From Calonectria ilicicola (lineage: Eukaryota; Ascomycota; Sordariomycetes; Hypocreales; Nectriaceae), in NCBI GenBank assembly GCA_020809705.1, contig CP085831.1:1488001-1552000 (forward strand): DNA of 64,000 nt, written 5' to 3'. This document shows positions 35,967 to 47,201 of this stretch, piece after piece (the stretch's first letter is position 1; each line of letters starts with the position of its first letter). The position numbers were made by a program, and so were the translations under genes. The notes under the pieces are model-generated. The model was not told where the DNA came from. It ran no database searches and worked only from the letters and a program-made list of their open reading frames with translations.

Positions 35967-37126
35967 GGTGATTTGTCTTAAAAAGGAGTGTGGTGATTAT
36001 TTTTTTTGATTCAATAAAAGACAGACGACAATTGAATCTAGTTTTCGGTTCTCTGTTTCGTCTCGTGCCCCCCTCCAGCCGTCGTTGGATGCATATCTTT
36101 ACCTCAACGTTTTTCTCGTCTTTGGTAAAGACACGGATGGGGAATAAAAAAGAAACATGTATAGCGCAAATGTTGCTGCAACTTGTGATTCTCTTCGTTT
36201 TCTTTTTCGGAATGACTATGTTCGCTCATCTATCAAGGTTGATATACTTGCGCTAAAACACACTGCTGCCAACATTATTGCAAAAGGGAGAAAAAAAGGG
36301 TACCTCCGGTGTAAATGCTCCCAACAGAATTTATCCTGGATGATATAAGCAAACGTCATGGCCAAACGAAAAGCCATTGCGGAGCAAATGTTCCGACATG
36401 ACTTTTATTGGTTGTGCCGGGAATTCCGGCCGGACAGCGCTGTCTCAGCTCTTGGCATTGAACAAGTGCGTTTTCTTTCCCGTGTTTGATAAACAACTGT
36501 CAAACAAGCGACAATCTAGACGCAAAAATGAGCTGACAATCTCCCTGTCTCTGGGCTAGCTGGAGTCTAGACGCGCCAAAATAGCCTATAAAGGGACAAG
36601 GTCTCACACCGCTAGCCTTTGTGTCACCGTGATTTTAAGCCCATCCAAGCTTGAGGGCGCCAGCCGTGCCTGCTTTGCTTTTCGTCTTGTTTCATGCACT
36701 ATATTTATGCCTAAAAAAGGCCCAGAACAGCCCTTGTTTCTCGGAGGTCCGGGTCCGCTCGCATCTGACTGGTGGGTTTAAATCCGCCAACCCAACAGCA
36801 ACGTGGTCAAGTAAAAGGAGAGACAAGTTTCCTTAGGTGCAGGAAGGCTTGCGGGACATGAAAAAAATCCAACAAAAATTTGCTTATACACGTGATCTGT
36901 TATAGGGGTTTTGAACCGTAGCGACTTTTTACTTTAACATCAAGTTCTATTGTGGTTGTGGAGAACTGCCAGGATACACGGGCATTTCCGCCCAGTCCAA
37001 ATCCAAAATGTTATTTCAGGTTACTATATCTAATCATGCGGTGATACTTCAAATAAAATGATGCTGGAGAGCACATTGAGCACTAAATATTTGTATTTTA
37101 TTCAAACAATATATTACACATCAGGG
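35967..37126. other. intergenic, 1.16 kb
   Basis: Only short frames without motifs are present. Composition is ordinary. It contains the promoter of the TPR gene at its left end and the 3' flank of the kinase gene at its right end. No tRNA or transposon end was recognised. Confidence 0.5.
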
Positions 37127-39659
37127 TCAGAGACCTTGGAAATTATAATCAGTGGTAGACGAATAATTGCCCCCGCTGGCTATGATGTAAGCTATGGCGA
37201 ACATCTGATTTCGCACTGCCTTCTCGACTATCTTCACATGTCCCCAAGTCCAATCTGAATGGTTGCCTGGACATGGAGACTCTTCATCATCGTCGCTGTT
37301 ATCTGGGTCGCAACGATTTGGAGTCGGGGGAAGCTCTCGCGAGGCCCTGATGAAGTCTTTTGCGGTGTCCTTGGTTAATGGAACATACTCTTTGAATAGT
37401 TGGTTCAATTTGCAGATGGGACATTCCCATGTTGACCTGATATATGTGAGTAAACTTGTGATTGTTAGCCATCGTGTGCATGCGACTTACAATTCTTCAT
37501 CCACCTCCTGGGAAGTATAAAATGTGCTTGAATCCCCCCTGCTCTCCATAGGCGGATCTGGAACAAGCTCTGGAACCAGGGATGGATTTCGAAATCTTTC
37601 ACGCTCCATAGGTGAGCCACTGCTGCTTCTGCTTCTGCTTCTACTACCACGATCCTGGTCTTCAGGGTTTCTTGATGTTCCGCATATTAGGGTGATCTCA
37701 TCGTCGTATTCTTCGATATAGGGGCGACGATGTTGGCTGCTATTGCTGCTGCTTGGACTATTGTCATCATGGTCTTGAATATTACTTCCTCGCCGGTTCG
37801 AAAATTGATCTCCATCATCATTGTAGGATCGCGTAAAGAAGGTACGCCCCCTGCCGTCATCGCTTCTGCTGCGCCTTTCTCTTTGCCAACCTGGTGTGGG
37901 TTCTACTATATCCTCGTCCGTCTCGACATGGGGCTTGCGTCTCCTATCATCGCTACTGCTGCTTCGTTGTGGAGTTTGACTGCTAGCAGGCGTTTTCTGC
38001 TGCTCGATATCCGAGCAATCCTCGTCTGACTCAACATAAGGTGATTTGTAATAAGGCTCTGAACCTCTGGCAGACTCAGATTCTGACTCTGAATGTGGTT
38101 GATGGATAATAATGGGGATTTCACTGCTTGATCTTTGTTGGTCGCGCGCATCTTGCTGATTCGATTGAGGGTATTTCTTCAATGTCTTCATGTAATTGAT
38201 TTCTTCATTATCCTGAAGTCCAACAGAGGGCACGCTCACCCCAATGTATGACTCGCTTGTTGGCTTTGGTTCTGGTATGGAACCGGGTTGCTGTGGATGG
38301 AGAGGGAGTTCATAGCTTGCTTGTTTTCGGTGGCTAGTGGTTCCTTGATTTGAATCCACTGCAGTTGAGGATGATGAGTTATTGTCGACTGGTTCAACCT
38401 GTGGTTTTGGAGAAGACGACATGTCCATCTCCTCGGAGTCATTAGCAGGCCGATAACTCCTACTATTCATACTCCAGAACTTTGACGCTGTCGATATCCC
38501 AGAATCCTCCCCACGTCGAATGCTTTCAATCGGAGGAGAGTGCCTGAGAGGTCTTAGCTGAAGTAATTCATTAGAATGGCACGCAAAACTTACCGTCCTT
38601 TTCCTTTGGGAGAAGAGGGTGGGGCGGTTATCCACGGGTGGTTTGATGCGGAAGATGCTGAAGGTCGCGTTTTAGGGTCGGCTTGCATGAGCTTCAGAAC
38701 AAAATCTTGCCCGTCTTTGGACACGGAGCAAGATTCTAAAGGTTCTGTTGGAAATTCAAGCATGCCGTGAACGTATTTGAACATGCTGTCCATACCTTGG
38801 AAGGCCATGACGCTTGTAAGAATTCGGTAGGCCATGGCACCGAGGGACCACATATCCACGGAATAGGTGTATGTCTTGTCGGAAGCTGCGCCAATGACCT
38901 CAGGGGCTACAAAGCCAAGTGTGCCGAGCCGCATGGTCAATGTCGTAGTCTCGTCGTGGCGTCGCTTGCTGATGCCGAAATCTGCGATTTTGACAAACCA
39001 CTCTGGGCCTTTGTCGACAACCATGATATTCTGGGCCCGAATTAGTAATTAAGATACCAGGGTGCATAGCCCAAAACATACTGCCGGTTTTAGATCGCGG
39101 TGGATAAAACCATTGTCGTGCATAAACTCCAACCCTTCGAGAATTTGATCAACGATCTGTACAGCTTCGGGCTCTCGCAATGGTGTGGCAATATATTGTT
39201 GCAAGTCTCCGAGCTCAAAGTACTCCATGGTAATGAATACGGTATCTTCTAGCTCATACCATCCTTCCGATATGACGAAGCAATGTCTGTACTGCTTCGG
39301 GTTAGCTATCGTTGCATGGCGCAGGTGATACCAACCTTGGAGTGCGAGAACTTCATGATTGCTTCCAATTCGCTAGTATAATCAAGCTCTTGTCCAATGA
39401 TGACATATTTCTTGACTTCCTTTACAGCCCTGGACCTGGTGATGCCACCAGTTTGACAGGTTTGAAGATGGACAGTTCCATATGCACCCTGGCCCAACTG
39501 TCTACCCTTCGTCCAGCGTTCCACATTACGCACTCGGCGCTGCCGCGCGGATCGGCCTGTGTCGTAAAAGACATGCTGGACGACGTCTCGAGTGAAAAAT
39601 TCAGTTTCGATTTTGGAGTCGTGTACAAGATCAGACAGCAACCGGTTCTTGCGAGGCAT
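37127..39659 (-). CDS. serine/threonine protein kinase with Ser-rich C-terminus
   Basis: Five exons (39336-39659, 39082-39291, 38594-39030, 37491-38543, 37127-37436) with introns of 44, 51, 50 and 54 bp give 777 residues; GTAAGT/GTATGT donors and CTAAC-like branches support most of them. The kinase domain (about 49-322) is complete: GQGAYG at 56-61, RAVK with Lys80, HRDLKPA at 172-178, DFG at 195-197, APE at 220-222 and DMWSLG. The substrate-binding lobe and DPKTRPSA helix look CAMK-like. Residues 330-680 are a low-complexity Ser/Arg/Glu-rich tail, likely disordered. The last 100 residues start with a WECPIC pair, a possible zinc-binding end. Related fungal kinases share the ERWTKGRQLGQGAYGTVHL opening. 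It diverges from the HeLo pseudokinase gene, with 537 bp between start codons. Confidence 0.85.
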
Positions 39660-40196
39660 CCTTGCTCGCGTGCTGTCGAAGGGTTGGTGAGAGGAGGACT
39701 GGTGGGGCGCGTTGAAGATGCATTCCGCAATTTAGCCTCACAGGGCTATCCGTTCCGTGGAACAATGCTGGTGTTGCGCTCGTCGATATCCTAGCAAGAG
39801 TTGAAGGCAGATAGGGTTACCTTGGTGCTGGTTAGTGGAGTTGCTCGCCCCAAGACGCTCCGTCCAGCGGTTAGCGTGTTTCGATGGATGCTTCAAGCGA
39901 CCTTATTGGACCATTATTTGCTCTAAGAGATAATGCCTTGAGAGAGACCTCTTCTCAAAAACGCGTTGCTATATCAGGCTGTGATTGTTGACTTGGTTGT
40001 TGACTTGCTTACACATCACATCTCTCCTGTACAATGTCGCGCAGTGAGGGGTAAAGTTGTGTTTTCGAGGCTTGCACAGCCACACCACTCACCCCACCTT
40101 GTGTAGCTCAGCCCCATTCCGTCCAGCTCACCAAGCTTGCCTGCCTAAGCCTGATGGCAATATCACGACTCATTATCAATCCATCGCCTTTCGACA
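39660..40196. promoter_or_regulatory. shared divergent promoter region, kinase / HeLo pseudokinase
   Basis: The two start codons face away from each other across 537 bp. A shared upstream region makes joint regulation possible. I see no recognisable factor site. Confidence 0.4.
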
Positions 40197-41816
40197 ATGA
40201 GTGCCGACGTCATATTGGCAGCGATTAGCGCGGCTGATCTCTGTATCCAGTGAGTATCCACTATGAAGACCGAGATACAAAGCCTGACAAGGTCCAGATC
40301 CGGCAATAGACTTGTGAATCTCTACAAAGACCTCAAAAGCTCAGATGACTATGTCAAGGAGAATATCCTCTTGGTGGAGGCCTTCATGAGCCGCACCACC
40401 ATGCAGGTTGATGTCATCAAGCGGGTGGCTCATGTCCTTAGCGAGGAGCACTGCAGGATTCAATTTGAGGTCTTTGAGATGCTACAGAGCAAGTTACTGA
40501 TTGCCGTCACCAAATTGGAATCAGTTACCAACAAAGGCGCCCAAAAGTTGAAGCTTCTTTTCCTTAAAGAGTCCATCAATGAAGTCTTGGAACAGATTGA
40601 ACGCTGGCAGCGCATTTTTGACCCTTCTTGGTTCCTGATTCTCCGAATCAGCAACTCGAGCATTGACACAGAATTGGCAAACGAGTTGGACGGGTTGACA
40701 TTGCACAGCAGGTCATCGACTCAAGTATCAATGGGCGACCCGACTTTGAGAGACACTATAGCAAGGGCCCAGACCTTTCGCAATGTAATACAGGGAACAC
40801 CAAACGCCAAGATTCACATCTCGCTACCGCAAGACGGCTTGGACTGGAAGAATGCTGCAGCGATTCAGTTTTCCGGAACCAAAATTGTTGGACGGAATGG
40901 CTCTTCTAAACGCTATCTTGTTGACACCATCCTATGCGATTCAAACACGGATATTTCCAGCGCAAGGGCGGATGCGGAGGCCCTAGCCAAAAAATTGAGC
41001 CAGTCGGATACGACATCATCTGGTCTCCTGACATGTTATGGGCTCGTCAAGAGAAAGTCTCAAGAAACGCGCAGAATTACATCACTAGACTTGGTATTTC
41101 TCATGCCAACACCCCAAGACGCACCCGTCACCTTGCGACAGCACCTGCTGCACTCGGAGATTTTTAGTCTTACAGATGCCCTAGCTCTGTCTAGGCAGCT
41201 CGCAAGAGCAGTGAGCTTTGTTCATGCTTGCAACTTTGTTCACAAAAATATTCGACCGGAGACCATCCTAATGTTTTCTAATAAGACTTCCCCAAAGTCG
41301 CTCGGCTCAGCCTATCTGCTCGGTTTCGATTCTTTTCGCAGCATCAACTTCCATACTCTTCTCAGAGGGGATACAGCCTGGGAAATCAACCTTTATCGAC
41401 ACCCCTCACGTCAGGGGCGCCAGGCCCAAGACAAGTACTCAATGCAGCATGATGTTTATAGCCTAGGGGTGTGTATGCTGGAGATTGGGTTATGGACAAG
41501 CTTTGTCCACCATGATGAGAAAATAAACCCAGGAGAGGCACTGGGGTTAACTGAAGATGACTTCAGGCAAACACTATTAGACAGTGATAAGCCATCCTCA
41601 TGGATTAAAGATCATCTAGTCAGCCTGGCACAATCTAAACTGCCAATGAAAGTGGGAGACATGTACACACAAGCTGTGGTCACCTGTCTCACATGCCTGG
41701 ACAAGGACAATCCAGACTTTGGAGACGACAGCGAGATGGAGGACGAGGATGGGGTGTTAGTCGGAGTGAGGTTTATTAATAAAGTTTTGCTACACCTTGA
41801 TAAAATCTGTCTGTAA
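40197..41816 (+). CDS. HeLo-domain protein with C-terminal pseudokinase (MLKL-like layout)
   Basis: Exon 1 (40197-40249) encodes MSADVILAAISAADLCIQ. A 48 bp intron (GTGAGT donor, CTGAC branch) leads to exon 2 (40298-41816), for 523 residues in all. The first 200 residues fit the helical HeLo/prion-inhibition fold: a hydrophobic N-terminal helix, then GNRLVNLYKDLKSSDDYVKENILLVE and long amphipathic helices. HeLo is related to the four-helix killer domain of MLKL and forms membrane-active assemblies in fungal incompatibility. The C-terminal half is kinase-shaped but lacks catalytic residues: HKNIRPETIL at 333-342 replaces HRDLKPEN, GFD at 360-362 replaces DFG, and no VAIK lysine or Gly-rich loop is seen. 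DVYSLGVCMLEIG keeps the structural helix F Asp. It sits next to an active kinase gene. Confidence 0.8.
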
Positions 41817-41898
41817 TTTTTTGATTAGGCTATCATGAATTGACAACAAACAAATGTTGCCGATGAAACCTTTGTAACTCAGATAAACCTCCAGTCAT

Positions 41899-43287
41899 TC
41901 ATTCCTCTTGAATTTCATGAACCTCAAAGTTTGTAAGATTGGGCAACATAAGGGCCTGCAACTTTATATCCTCCACCATTTCACGCGACTTTGGCCGAGC
42001 CAAATCCAAGATGATGGCTTCAAGTGAGTTAGGAAAGATTCGAAACTCTGGAGCTATTAAAGAGGCGCCCGTGCTCATGTGGAAGATAAAGGCCCTTTCA
42101 TCCAATTTCAGTGTTCTCAACGCCGAGAATTCCTTGACAGTTTGGATGAGATAGTTTTCGGGATTCTGGTCGGGGTCCAACAACCACCAATGGCCTCTAA
42201 TTTCCAGATATTGCAAAGTCCCTTTGAAAATCGAGAGGTAATTTATAACGTCCCTTGGGTACACGAGGGAATTGTAAATAGTTGCCCAATCCAAAAAGTT
42301 GTCCTTTGTAGTGGAATAGGTGAAACGTTCAAGGCTGCTGCAAGATTCGAGTAGCTTTATCATTTCATCTTGTCTAAGGGTTGCATTTGTGAATTTAACA
42401 CATTTAAGGTTCGGGAACGAAACATCACAATTCCTGAATCTAGGCATAATACCAGTACACTTGTCGAGATGTAGCCTTTCGAGATTTGACGCAATGTTGC
42501 AGATATGCCTCGCCTGGCTGAGACTAAAACCATTGGAGGTCTTTCTGCCAGAGATCTTCAACTCCTGCAGGTAGTCTAGATTAACTGTTGGAATTATGAA
42601 GCGGCCATAACTGCTCTTTGAACTTGTCCTTATATCAAGCCGGCGCATTCGCTTGGCCAGGCTGAGTATTAGGTCGTCAAGAAACTCCCGTCGCAACTCA
42701 AGGTCGTAGGCACGAGGGGGAATACCTTTTTTCGGTTTGTAAATGAGGCCATTTATCTCCAAATATGGAATATTATCAGAAATGTCAAGGTTGAATAACT
42801 TGACAAACTCCATGAGCACAGGCATTTGCTGTGTGCCCAATCGGATATTCGAATTCAGGGACACATATTCTATGTGTGTAGCCAGGTCGGGACGTTCGAT
42901 CATCGTACGAAGAAGTAGTAGTAAGCGAGTCGTGTCGGGAGAGCCTCGAAGTAAAGCATGGTATAGAATCGGGGTTGCAATCGCATTATAGCGGCGACAA
43001 GTTTGGCTAAATCTGGAGAGGGCGCTCAGATTTCGGTCGAAGCCGTTCCTGTTGGTCCATGTCGGAATATTCTCGAGTCGCGTGCAATGTAAACACAACC
43101 TGGTGCATATTGATTCGATAATCTCATTTGGAAGATGAGGTACAGGGTGCTTGGAGCCAGACCAAAGATGAGAGTGAGAATCCAGAGTTTCATGAATGCG
43201 GGGTGCGTAAGAATGTGAGTAAAAATGTAATTGCTGGCATAACAATATTGTTTTTTGTATTTTCACATTGGCTGATTTTTGAAACAT
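41899..43287 (-). CDS. F-box protein with LRR-like region
   Basis: The protein is 462 residues from ATG 43287. An F-box starts near residue 51 (HLPNEIIESICTRLCLHC), preceded by an unusual 50-residue leader rich in His/Ser; a spliced or later start is possible. The middle and C-terminus contain spaced leucine blocks (LQELKISG, LERLHLDKC, LKCVKFTNA, LERFTYS, LQYLEIRG, LRTLKLDE) consistent with degenerate leucine-rich repeats. This is the usual design of fungal SCF substrate receptors. The target is unknown. Its 3' end is only 82 bp from the HeLo pseudokinase stop, tail to tail. No disruption is seen. Confidence 0.75.
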   Translation of the reverse strand: MFQKSANVKIQKTILLCQQLHFYSHSYAPRIHETLDSHSHLWSGSKHPVPHLPNEIIESICTRLCLHCTRLENIPTWTNRNGFDRNLSALSRFSQTCRRYNAIATPILYHALLRGSPDTTRLLLLLRTMIERPDLATHIEYVSLNSNIRLGTQQMPVLMEFVKLFNLDISDNIPYLEINGLIYKPKKGIPPRAYDLELRREFLDDLILSLAKRMRRLDIRTSSKSSYGRFIIPTVNLDYLQELKISGRKTSNGFSLSQARHICNIASNLERLHLDKCTGIMPRFRNCDVSFPNLKCVKFTNATLRQDEMIKLLESCSSLERFTYSTTKDNFLDWATIYNSLVYPRDVINYLSIFKGTLQYLEIRGHWWLLDPDQNPENYLIQTVKEFSALRTLKLDERAFIFHMSTGASLIAPEFRIFPNSLEAIILDLARPKSREMVEDIKLQALMLPNLTNFEVHEIQEE

Positions 43288-43914
43288 GATGTCTCACGTT
43301 TGTAATGTGATACTGACTTCCAATCTGCACTTTATTAGGATATACCTACTATAATTAAAAAAAAAAAAAAAGAGGAACGGTATAATCTTTGTCGAAACAA
43401 CAAAAGCGGAGTAGTCTATCGATGGATAATGAAGTTCGACACTATATGCAAGCTTTATTTACAAATCTATGAGGAAAATTTATTGCCCTGACTAACCTTG
43501 ATCACCCATGAAAAGAGTCTCATCTGAATCTGGTTGGGTGGACATATGGAGATGGAGGAATTCGCTACCATGTATCCCCTCACAGAAAAGCCAGTAGCTG
43601 CAATTTCCAAGTCGTGACAACAGAAGCAGATAATAGAATTGCTTCAGGTGGAAGTCATTCTATGTTGGCCTTGTAATCGCGACAATAGGGTACATCTATG
43701 ATAATAGCGCACAGCGATCTGCTGGCCCAGCTCTAGCAGATGTAGATCTAGTCAATCTTGACGGTCTCGATCCGTTAAACGGATCAGCGTATAACAAGGC
43801 CTTCTTGCTCATAGAATATCTATTCAATTATATAACCTATCTAACCCAAGAATAATGTCCGATCCGGTATACGTCGTAACGCATCAAATGCTTTCAATGG
43901 CACCACAAGCCCTC
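43288..43914. other. intergenic, 627 bp
   Basis: An A-run lies near 43355-43370. No gene or RNA structure was recognised. It separates the accessory-looking segment from the xylan-use cluster. Confidence 0.5.
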
Positions 43915-46431
43915 CTAGTCTATGATACCTGTAGGTAGAACTGACACATAATCTAATGGTGCTAGCTCGGAACCATTGGGATAACCGATGATGCGAAGTG
44001 CATCACCTTTGGTGACTGAAATGCCGCGGAAGTAGACACGAGTAGCCGAGTGGCCATCCAGCAACTCAGAGAAGTCATGAAGCAATCGGTCTTGAAGGTC
44101 ACCTTGCCACTGCCCAATGAGCTTGTCGTTGAGAAATAATTCGTATCGAGCCCGTCCACCGCGGTGATCATAATAATTCACTGCGATGTCATACGCTCCC
44201 GTGTCACAAACTAATGTTGTGGAAGCTGTTCCGTGCTCGTTGGGTGATACTGCTACAACTGCCTTTCCGCCTGATGCTGCCTCTGCAGGCGTCACAGAAA
44301 CGACACGATACCCACTGAGCTGCATGTCTTCGGCCTCAGTGCGCCACTGATAATTTCCTACGCGGCCTTTTTCATCTTGAATGCCACTCTTGGTGCGGTA
44401 GAAGTTGCATACCGAGTCGCGCCATACCAGCGAATGTCCAGCCTGGTAGGCTAGCTTGAAAGCAACATGGTCGAACCGAGCATCATCTATTAGGCCCTTA
44501 AGGGTTGCCCATTGTGTTGGATACAGCTGTGCAGCTGCTGAACCTTCATAATGTGCGTCATAAAAGTGCTGGATAACAGTCTTACCAGACTTGAGGCGAT
44601 GGGTATATGGTACGTGATGGAACCAAAGTAGGAGTTCATCTGGGGTGGTCTCAATCCTCTCGAACCTGGCGGCCACTTCTGGTGGATACTGTCCGGCATT
44701 TCCTGTGCCAGTCGCAACAGTGCGGTCCATACCGAGGGCTTGGCTGTCGGCACGCGTCCATTGGCCCCAACCGTTTCCATCCTGGGACGCTGGGCTTGGA
44801 CCGTAATGGGTGTAGAGAATGTCACACAAAGTCTGTATGCCCAAGTTTCCACTATAGTTCTCGTATGTTGGCCAAGTGTCCATAGCAAGTTTGTTAATGA
44901 CATCCATGACTGTCTTATTCTCGGCGCTGAAGGTTGACCGGATCCAGTCTTGAAGAATGGCCTCTGCATCATCTGATGGACTCCAGCAGAGTCGCCCGTA
45001 TGCATACAGGTTTGACATGGACAGGTGGTGTCCAAGCCATGTATCATCATTTCCGATGTTGATGACAGCTGCAAAGCCAGTTTTCTTGCCGCCCCGTCGC
45101 GCGGTTGATACAACATCACGAACCAGAGATTGCTGTCCATCGATGCGAAGATCGAAATCCAGGATTGTCTTCCATTCTGGTGCCATGTAGACGTAATGCG
45201 ATTGCTGACCGAGGTACTCCTGGCAGACCATAAACTCACACATGACGCCTGTCTTGTGCAGATGAGCAAAAAGTGGTGATGGGGGCTCTCGGATCTGAAA
45301 GTCGATGGGACCAAACTTGATCTGGACTAGAACATTGTCATCAAATTCAGCGTCTAGGTCTGCAAAGTACTCCACAGCAGCATTGGCTCGATCATTTTCC
45401 CATTTGGACTCATCCAGGTGGTGGTTATATACGAACGCACGGTACATAACAACACCATCTCCGTGAGGCTTGAGAGCACGAGCAAACATATTGGCTCCAT
45501 CTGCCAGCGTACGGCCGTAAGTGAGTGGCCCTGGCTGACCCTCTGAATTGGCCTTGATGGTATAGCCGATCAGATCTGGCACATGCTCATATAAACGGGT
45601 AGTAATTTCGTTCCAAAATGCTATCACGGCAGGATCTAACGGGTCGGAAGTTGGCAGACCACCAAGTCCCCTTGGTGTATCAAAGAAGAGTGAGACACCA
45701 ATGCGAACCCCGTAGGGTCGCATCGTGTCCGCAATACGCTTCAGGCCTTTCAGATTTTCCTCATTGAGCAAATTGTGGCTCGAGTTGACATTGTTCACCA
45801 CACATCCATTAAGACGGATTGACGCAAGAAGACGAGCATACAATCGAACTCTCGTTAGGTCTTGGACCACAAAACCATCCTTGAAGAATATGGACTTGCC
45901 ACCGTAGCCGCGCTCAATACTGCCATCGAGGTTGTCCCACTCGTTGGCGTATCGAACCGAGGCACTGGGGTTATACGCCGCAGCCACCTCGGCTGATGGA
46001 GATGAGGAAGCGAGCTTGCCTTGGGCTAGCAGGGATAGGAACTCAAAGGCACCATAAATGGCTCCCCTATCATTTTGGCCAAGGATTTGGACGCTGTCGC
46101 CCTTGGTACTCAGCCAAAAGCCATCCTCAATAAGTGTGGGCAGTTGACGCGCGTCACCGCCGCATTTGGTAAAATCGTCAACCGTTCCCACGGTAATGCT
46201 TCCTTGAGCTTCATCGTTAAGCTTATCTGTGACATAGGAGATGTCGAGCTTTTGGCCGAGTATACGGTTTACACCGTCCTGAATCTCGTTTGCAGCTGTA
46301 TATACTGGGCTGGTCTTGTTGTCGCTTAAAGCAACAACTTTGGAATATTGCTGATGATGCTGGCTACGGAGCTCAGTAGAAAGAGCAGCGTACCGCAGCC
46401 AGGCGTCGAGACCAGTCTCAGCAGGTAGCAT
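43915..46431 (-). CDS. aguA: alpha-glucuronidase, GH67
   Basis: From the first in-frame ATG (46431) the protein is 838 residues, the normal GH67 length, and starts MLPAETGLDAWLRYA, where family members begin after the signal peptide. The frame is open further upstream but has no ATG. Landmarks in order: GAIYGAFEFLSLLAQ, VRYANEWDNLDGSIERGYGG, VNNVNSSHNLL, SEGQPGP (general acid Glu), QIKFGPIDFQIREP (Asp) and CEFMVCQEYLGQ (Glu of the catalytic pair), WFHHVPY. GH67 enzymes release 4-O-methylglucuronic acid from the non-reducing end of aldouronic acids and do not act on polymeric xylan. No secretion signal is seen, so a cytosolic enzyme is likely unless an upstream exon was missed. It clusters with a permease and a GH30 xylanase, and has a GGCTAAA site 255 bp upstream. 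Confidence 0.92.
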   Translation of the reverse strand: MLPAETGLDAWLRYAALSTELRSQHHQQYSKVVALSDNKTSPVYTAANEIQDGVNRILGQKLDISYVTDKLNDEAQGSITVGTVDDFTKCGGDARQLPTLIEDGFWLSTKGDSVQILGQNDRGAIYGAFEFLSLLAQGKLASSSPSAEVAAAYNPSASVRYANEWDNLDGSIERGYGGKSIFFKDGFVVQDLTRVRLYARLLASIRLNGCVVNNVNSSHNLLNEENLKGLKRIADTMRPYGVRIGVSLFFDTPRGLGGLPTSDPLDPAVIAFWNEITTRLYEHVPDLIGYTIKANSEGQPGPLTYGRTLADGANMFARALKPHGDGVVMYRAFVYNHHLDESKWENDRANAAVEYFADLDAEFDDNVLVQIKFGPIDFQIREPPSPLFAHLHKTGVMCEFMVCQEYLGQQSHYVYMAPEWKTILDFDLRIDGQQSLVRDVVSTARRGGKKTGFAAVINIGNDDTWLGHHLSMSNLYAYGRLCWSPSDDAEAILQDWIRSTFSAENKTVMDVINKLAMDTWPTYENYSGNLGIQTLCDILYTHYGPSPASQDGNGWGQWTRADSQALGMDRTVATGTGNAGQYPPEVAARFERIETTPDELLLWFHHVPYTHRLKSGKTVIQHFYDAHYEGSAAAQLYPTQWATLKGLIDDARFDHVAFKLAYQAGHSLVWRDSVCNFYRTKSGIQDEKGRVGNYQWRTEAEDMQLSGYRVVSVTPAEAASGGKAVVAVSPNEHGTASTTLVCDTGAYDIAVNYYDHRGGRARYELFLNDKLIGQWQGDLQDRLLHDFSELLDGHSATRVYFRGISVTKGDALRIIGYPNGSELAPLDYVSVLPTGIID

Positions 46432-47201
46432 GATCAAATCGTTTGTCGATTGCGATGGGTGTCTTGATGCGGCAACGGAACGACGGCCCTTAGATGGCAA
46501 CTTCTCTTTTAAGCCTCCTGGTTTGGGGGCCTATTTGGAGACGTGACTACGACTGAGGTATTTGGTGCCAGGGAGTCTCCCCCAACTCTACTTATCCGGG
46601 ATAATGGGTACCGACCAACGTCAGAGCGCAATGCGGAGGAGGCGTGCGGGGGAGGGTCCTGTCCTGTGGAGAAGCCACTAATGCCGGCTAAAATGGAAAC
46701 CGTATGTTGCGATCGACAGCGATTGTCCAGGGCTACGGGTATTCGGCACTTTGAATCACGCCTGGGCCGCGTATGAGACTGCTGATTGCCCCAGTCTAGT
46801 GGAGGAAATCAATAGCCCAAGACATTTTGCAACTCTGACGTGTATGGGGAGGTTGTGGTGTTGTTTGGTGTAGTTACAGCTGTTTGGGTCACGATTTGGG
46901 CCCTCGAAATCATCAACATTTACATTCACGGAGAATTATCAACAGAATTAAAACCCAAAGATCTCCTAGATCGCAACTCCCGGCTTGGCTGCAGGCTGAA
47001 CGATTTAGTGGCTTGGCGAGACTTGGCGGCAATCATATCAACAACGTCAAGCGACAAGGCATAAAGTAGAAGTCATTCAAATTGCTATTGTAACAACTCA
47101 TCAAATATACGTGAGCACAATTAAATTCCACCCAAAAACATACTCAGTAAATGGTATTCATCAGAGTTTGTTCACACCCACCCCTTGTCACATCAACCCC
47201 A
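46432..47201. promoter_or_regulatory. upstream region of GH67 gene
   Basis: Contains the GH67 promoter (right of 46431) and the 3' flank of the permease gene. One GGCTAAA is at 46686-46692. A short upstream exon with a signal peptide could hide here; I did not find a convincing one. Confidence 0.45.
46686..46692 (+). promoter_or_regulatory. putative XlnR/Xyr1 site (GGCTAAA)
   Basis: An exact GGCTAAA lies 255 bp upstream of the GH67 start codon. XlnR/Xyr1 regulators of xylan enzymes bind GGCTAA(A). It is a short motif, so function is inferred from its presence in all three upstream regions of the cluster. Confidence 0.45.

Noticed and set aside
36721..36815. tRNA-like stretch with a possible T arm (GTGGGTTTAAATCCGCC)
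   Set aside because: No matching acceptor, D or anticodon stems.
39312..39794. Plus-strand frame of 160 residues opposite the kinase start
   Set aside because: No motif; it overlaps kinase exon 1, which has a complete Gly-rich loop and catalytic Lys.
44490..45314. 274-residue alternative frame inside GH67
   Set aside because: It overlaps GH67 conserved motifs in another frame and has no domain of its own.
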